Shown: positions 5,717 through 7,620 of the stretch, piece by piece | Layout of the letters: the number at the start of each line of letters is the position of its first letter | Numbering within the stretch: position 1 is the stretch's first letter | Source: Kiritimatiellia bacterium | GTDB lineage: Bacteria; Verrucomicrobiota; Kiritimatiellia; UBA8416 | Assembly: GCA_007126175.1 (NCBI GenBank) | Contig: SLBU01000128.1 | Location: 1-7,620 of the forward strand | Direction: 5' to 3' | DNA length: 7,620 nucleotides | Position numbers and translations under genes: made by a program | Notes under the pieces: generated by a model | What the model was told of the DNA's origin: nothing | What the model saw: only the letters and a program-made list of their open reading frames with translations | Databases searched by the model: none

Positions 5717-6973
5717 ATGGATTTACATGCAGAGATGGTGCGGATGGGCGAACAAGCCCAGGTGGCTTCGCGTGAGATGGCGTGCTTTGCGGCACGCAAG
5801 AAAAATGCGATTTTGACGGCGATGGCGGAGCGTTTGGATGCGAATCGTGCTCGGATTGTGTCCGAAAATGCGCGCGACATGGAGGCGGGTAGGGCGGCGG
5901 GGTTATCGCCTGTGCTGCTGGACCGTCTTTTGTTAAATCCAGCGCGGATCGATGGTATGATTGCGGGGTTACGGGATGTAGCCGCGTTAAAGGATCCCGT
6001 GGGTGCGATGATGAGCCGGTGGTTGCGGCCCAATGGGCTTGAAATCATCAAGCAGCGTGTGCCGATCGGCGTGATTGGGATTGTGTATGAATCGCGGCCG
6101 AATGTGACGGTCGATACGGCGGGGCTTTGTCTAAAGACAGGGAACGCGATTATTTTGCGGGGCGGGAAAGAGGCGCGCCATACGAATGCCGTGCTGGCTG
6201 AATTGCTAGTGGAGGGTGGATTGAGCAAGGGGCTACCTGCGCATGCGGTGCAGTTGATTCGGACTACGAATCGGGAGGCCGTGCGCGAGTTGGTGCAGCT
6301 TGAAGGGCTTGTGGATCTGGCGATTCCGCGTGGCGGGGAAGCGTTGATACGCGCGGTAACCGAGCATGCCCGTGTGCCGGTGATCAAGCATTACAAAGGG
6401 GTTTGTCACGTGTACGTGGATGAGTCTGCGCAGGAGACGACGGCCTTGGCGATTGTGGAAAATGCGAAGTGCCAGCGCCCGGGGGTATGTAATGCGATCG
6501 AGACGGTGCTGGTGCATGCGGATCGGGCGGCCACGTTTCTGCCGATGCTGGCTGCGCGTCTACAGGAAAGGGACTGTTCGTTATGTGGCGATGCGCGGAG
6601 CCAATCGCTTGTGCCGCAGATGGATGCGGCGACCGAGGCGGACTGGTATGCCGAGTATCTGGATTTACGTCTTGCGGTGCGGGTGGTGGACTCCTTGCAG
6701 GAGGCGGTGGAGCATATCAATCAATATGGTTCGCACCATTCGGATGCGATCATCGCGGAGAATGAGGCGGCACAAAAGTACTTTACGCAGCGGGTGGACT
6801 CTGCGGTTGTCTATGTGAACGCTTCGACGCGATTCACGGACGGAGCCGAGTTCGGGATGGGCGCTGAGATTGGTATCAGTACCGACAAGCTGCACGCCCG
6901 CGGTCCTATGGGGCTGGAAGAACTTACCACGTACAAATTCGTGGTACAGGGACGTGGCCAGATCCGGGAGTGA
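5717..6973 (+). CDS. proA: Glutamate-5-semialdehyde dehydrogenase (gamma-glutamyl phosphate reductase)
   Basis: ProA reduces glutamyl 5-phosphate with NADPH to glutamate 5-semialdehyde, which cyclises and is then reduced to proline by ProC (not in the window). At 418 residues it matches E. coli ProA (417). It belongs to the aldehyde dehydrogenase superfamily. The cofactor-binding part includes PIGVIGIVYESRPNVTVDTA (116-135) and ILRGGKEARHTNAVL (146-160). AIPRGGEALI (202-211) and VPVIKHYKGVCHVYVD (220-235) follow. The catalytic cysteine is most likely Cys258 in KCQRPGVCNAIETVLVH (251-267). The C-terminal part has GSHHSDAI (338-345), VYVNASTRFTDGAEFGMGAEIGIST (365-389) and the typical ARGPMGLEELTTYKF ending (394-408). 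It lies 17 bases after proB; the pair probably works as the usual ProB-ProA channelling partners. Its stop is only nine bases from the end of the convergent gene. Confidence 0.98.
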   Translation: MDLHAEMVRMGEQAQVASREMACFAARKKNAILTAMAERLDANRARIVSENARDMEAGRAAGLSPVLLDRLLLNPARIDGMIAGLRDVAALKDPVGAMMSRWLRPNGLEIIKQRVPIGVIGIVYESRPNVTVDTAGLCLKTGNAIILRGGKEARHTNAVLAELLVEGGLSKGLPAHAVQLIRTTNREAVRELVQLEGLVDLAIPRGGEALIRAVTEHARVPVIKHYKGVCHVYVDESAQETTALAIVENAKCQRPGVCNAIETVLVHADRAATFLPMLAARLQERDCSLCGDARSQSLVPQMDAATEADWYAEYLDLRLAVRVVDSLQEAVEHINQYGSHHSDAIIAENEAAQKYFTQRVDSAVVYVNASTRFTDGAEFGMGAEIGISTDKLHARGPMGLEELTTYKFVVQGRGQIRE

Positions 6974-6977
6974 GGGA

Positions 6978-6995
6978 TCCTGTTATTTGACAGGG
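6978..6995. terminator. Weak hairpin between the convergent gene ends
   Basis: CCTGT (6979-6983) pairs with ACAGG (6990-6994) around a 6-base loop, with a possible G-U pair outside. It covers the 9-base gap after proA and the stop of the - strand gene. The stem is short and no strong T-tract follows on either strand, so a role in bidirectional termination is only a possibility. Confidence 0.2.
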
Positions 6996-7620
6996 AAATC
7001 TTCTTCCATTGCGCCTTGGGCATCCTCTGCCTCTGGTTGGGGCGGAAGGGTAGTGCGCGCCCCTTTTTCGGGTACGGGAGCGGGGGTTTCGGGTTCGCGC
7101 ACGGGCTCGAGGGGTGTCGGCTCGTATCCCAGGAGATACTCGAACAACGCTTCCTGCTCGTTAATGGGTTCGGTCGGGGGATCATCTTGCGGCTGTGTTT
7201 CGGTTTCGGGTTCTGTTGTGGGCGCTAGGATTTCGGCTTCAGGCTGCTGCCGAAGTGCGGGGGATCGGTGCACGGGCTGTGTTTCGGTTGTGGATCCTTG
7301 TGGGTCCGGGGGGGCCTGCTGCCGGTACCGGCGGGGGGGGCCGAAGCGTCCCCAGCGGCGGCGTTCATGATTGAGTTCCGTGATTTCGAGGTCGTAGCGG
7401 CCTGCCAGGGCGCGCCATTCCTCGATGCTGAACTGCATCTCCCGGTCGAGGATCGTAAGGATGTCTGCCACCGAAAGGGTGTTGAGGATGCGAAGTTCCG
7501 CAGTATGCGATAGTGCGGCGGGGAGTACATCTGGAATGTTCTGTCGCAAGCCGATGATGTATGTGCGGTTGGGGGTTGCCGGGATATGCTGTGCGCGACT
7601 GATGTTGGCGATATCGACCC
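6983..7620 (-). CDS. Hypothetical protein with Pro/Glu/Thr-rich C-terminal tail, 5' end outside window
   Basis: I do not recognise this protein. The frame is open from the window edge to a TAA at 6983-6985, giving 211 visible residues. A TTG at 7549 could be read as a start, but the frame stays open for 23 codons before it, so the gene probably begins beyond 7620. The visible N-terminal part (about 1-83) looks like a folded, mostly helical region, with segments such as LSHTAELRILNTLSVADILT and FSIEEWRALAGRYDLEITEL. A basic stretch (HERRRWGRFGPPRRYR, about 84-99) follows. From about 100 the chain is low in complexity: roughly one residue in five is Pro, with many Glu, Thr and Gln, apart from one short hydrophobic patch (ALFEYLLGYEP). 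No signal peptide or membrane segment is visible. Third codon positions favour C, the mirror of the G preference in the + strand genes, which supports coding. It is convergent with proA and not part of that operon. Confidence 0.65.
   Translation of the reverse strand, partial: VDIANISRAQHIPATPNRTYIIGLRQNIPDVLPAALSHTAELRILNTLSVADILTILDREMQFSIEEWRALAGRYDLEITELNHERRRWGRFGPPRRYRQQAPPDPQGSTTETQPVHRSPALRQQPEAEILAPTTEPETETQPQDDPPTEPINEQEALFEYLLGYEPTPLEPVREPETPAPVPEKGARTTLPPQPEAEDAQGAMEEDFPVK

Noticed and set aside
5308..6387. Open frame antisense to proB and proA (359 codons)
   Set aside because: It spans two certain genes on the other strand, and the product has no recognisable motif and a Pro/Ser/Arg-rich composition typical of shadow frames.
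6961..6979. GATCC / GGATC inverted repeat at the proA stop
   Set aside because: The stem is only 5 bp and overlaps the stop codon with no T-tract. It is likely chance.
6870..7370. + strand open frame overlapping the end of proA
   Set aside because: It overlaps proA out of frame, is Gly/Ser-rich and lacks motifs. The - strand frame over the same bases is longer and has more protein-like composition.
1..7620. CRISPR array, insertion sequence, phage or defence genes, ssrA (tmRNA), tRNA
   Set aside because: None was seen. The repeats present are short and explained by the GroEL tail or leader regions, and the genes are housekeeping.

Overview
This window looks like a chromosomal housekeeping region, with seven complete genes on the + strand and one partial gene on the - strand. 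I recognise dnaK, groES, groEL, rpoZ, smpB, proB and proA. The omega subunit (rpoZ) matches, from memory, the Verrucomicrobia-like form of the family rather than the proteobacterial one. With the GroEL and DnaK sequences, this suggests a bacterium of the Planctomycetes-Verrucomicrobia-Chlamydiae (PVC) group, perhaps Verrucomicrobiota or Kiritimatiellota. That placement is an inference and was not tested by any search. The + strand is visibly richer in G than in C over most of its length, including at third codon positions, which would fit leading-strand genes.

Layout. Bases 1-66 are a short leader before dnaK, with an inverted repeat and a weak sigma-54-like match. dnaK (67-2004) is followed by a 106-base gap holding a stem-loop, then groES (2111-2398) and groEL (2430-4085). 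Placing the Hsp70 gene directly before the GroES/GroEL chaperonin genes puts the two main protein-folding machines in one unit. No CIRCE element (the HrcA operator) is visible in front of either. After groEL a perfect 11-bp inverted repeat resembles a terminator. A good sigma-70 promoter is nested in the same bases, its -10 box lying in the loop, so one set of bases may both end the chaperonin unit and start the next.

The second unit, rpoZ-smpB-proB-proA (4163-6973), has gaps of only 12, 13 and 17 bases and each gene has its own ribosome binding site, so it is probably one operon. It combines RNA polymerase assembly (omega), rescue of stalled ribosomes (SmpB with tmRNA) and the first two enzymes of proline synthesis from glutamate. 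ProB is the short form without the C-terminal PUA domain.

The right end (6983-7620) holds a convergent - strand reading frame, open to the window edge, whose C-terminal half is rich in Pro, Glu, Thr and Gln. I do not recognise it. I saw no tRNA, rRNA, CRISPR array, insertion sequence or phage gene, no intergenic stretch over 300 bases, and nothing that amounts to a new defence or mobile system.
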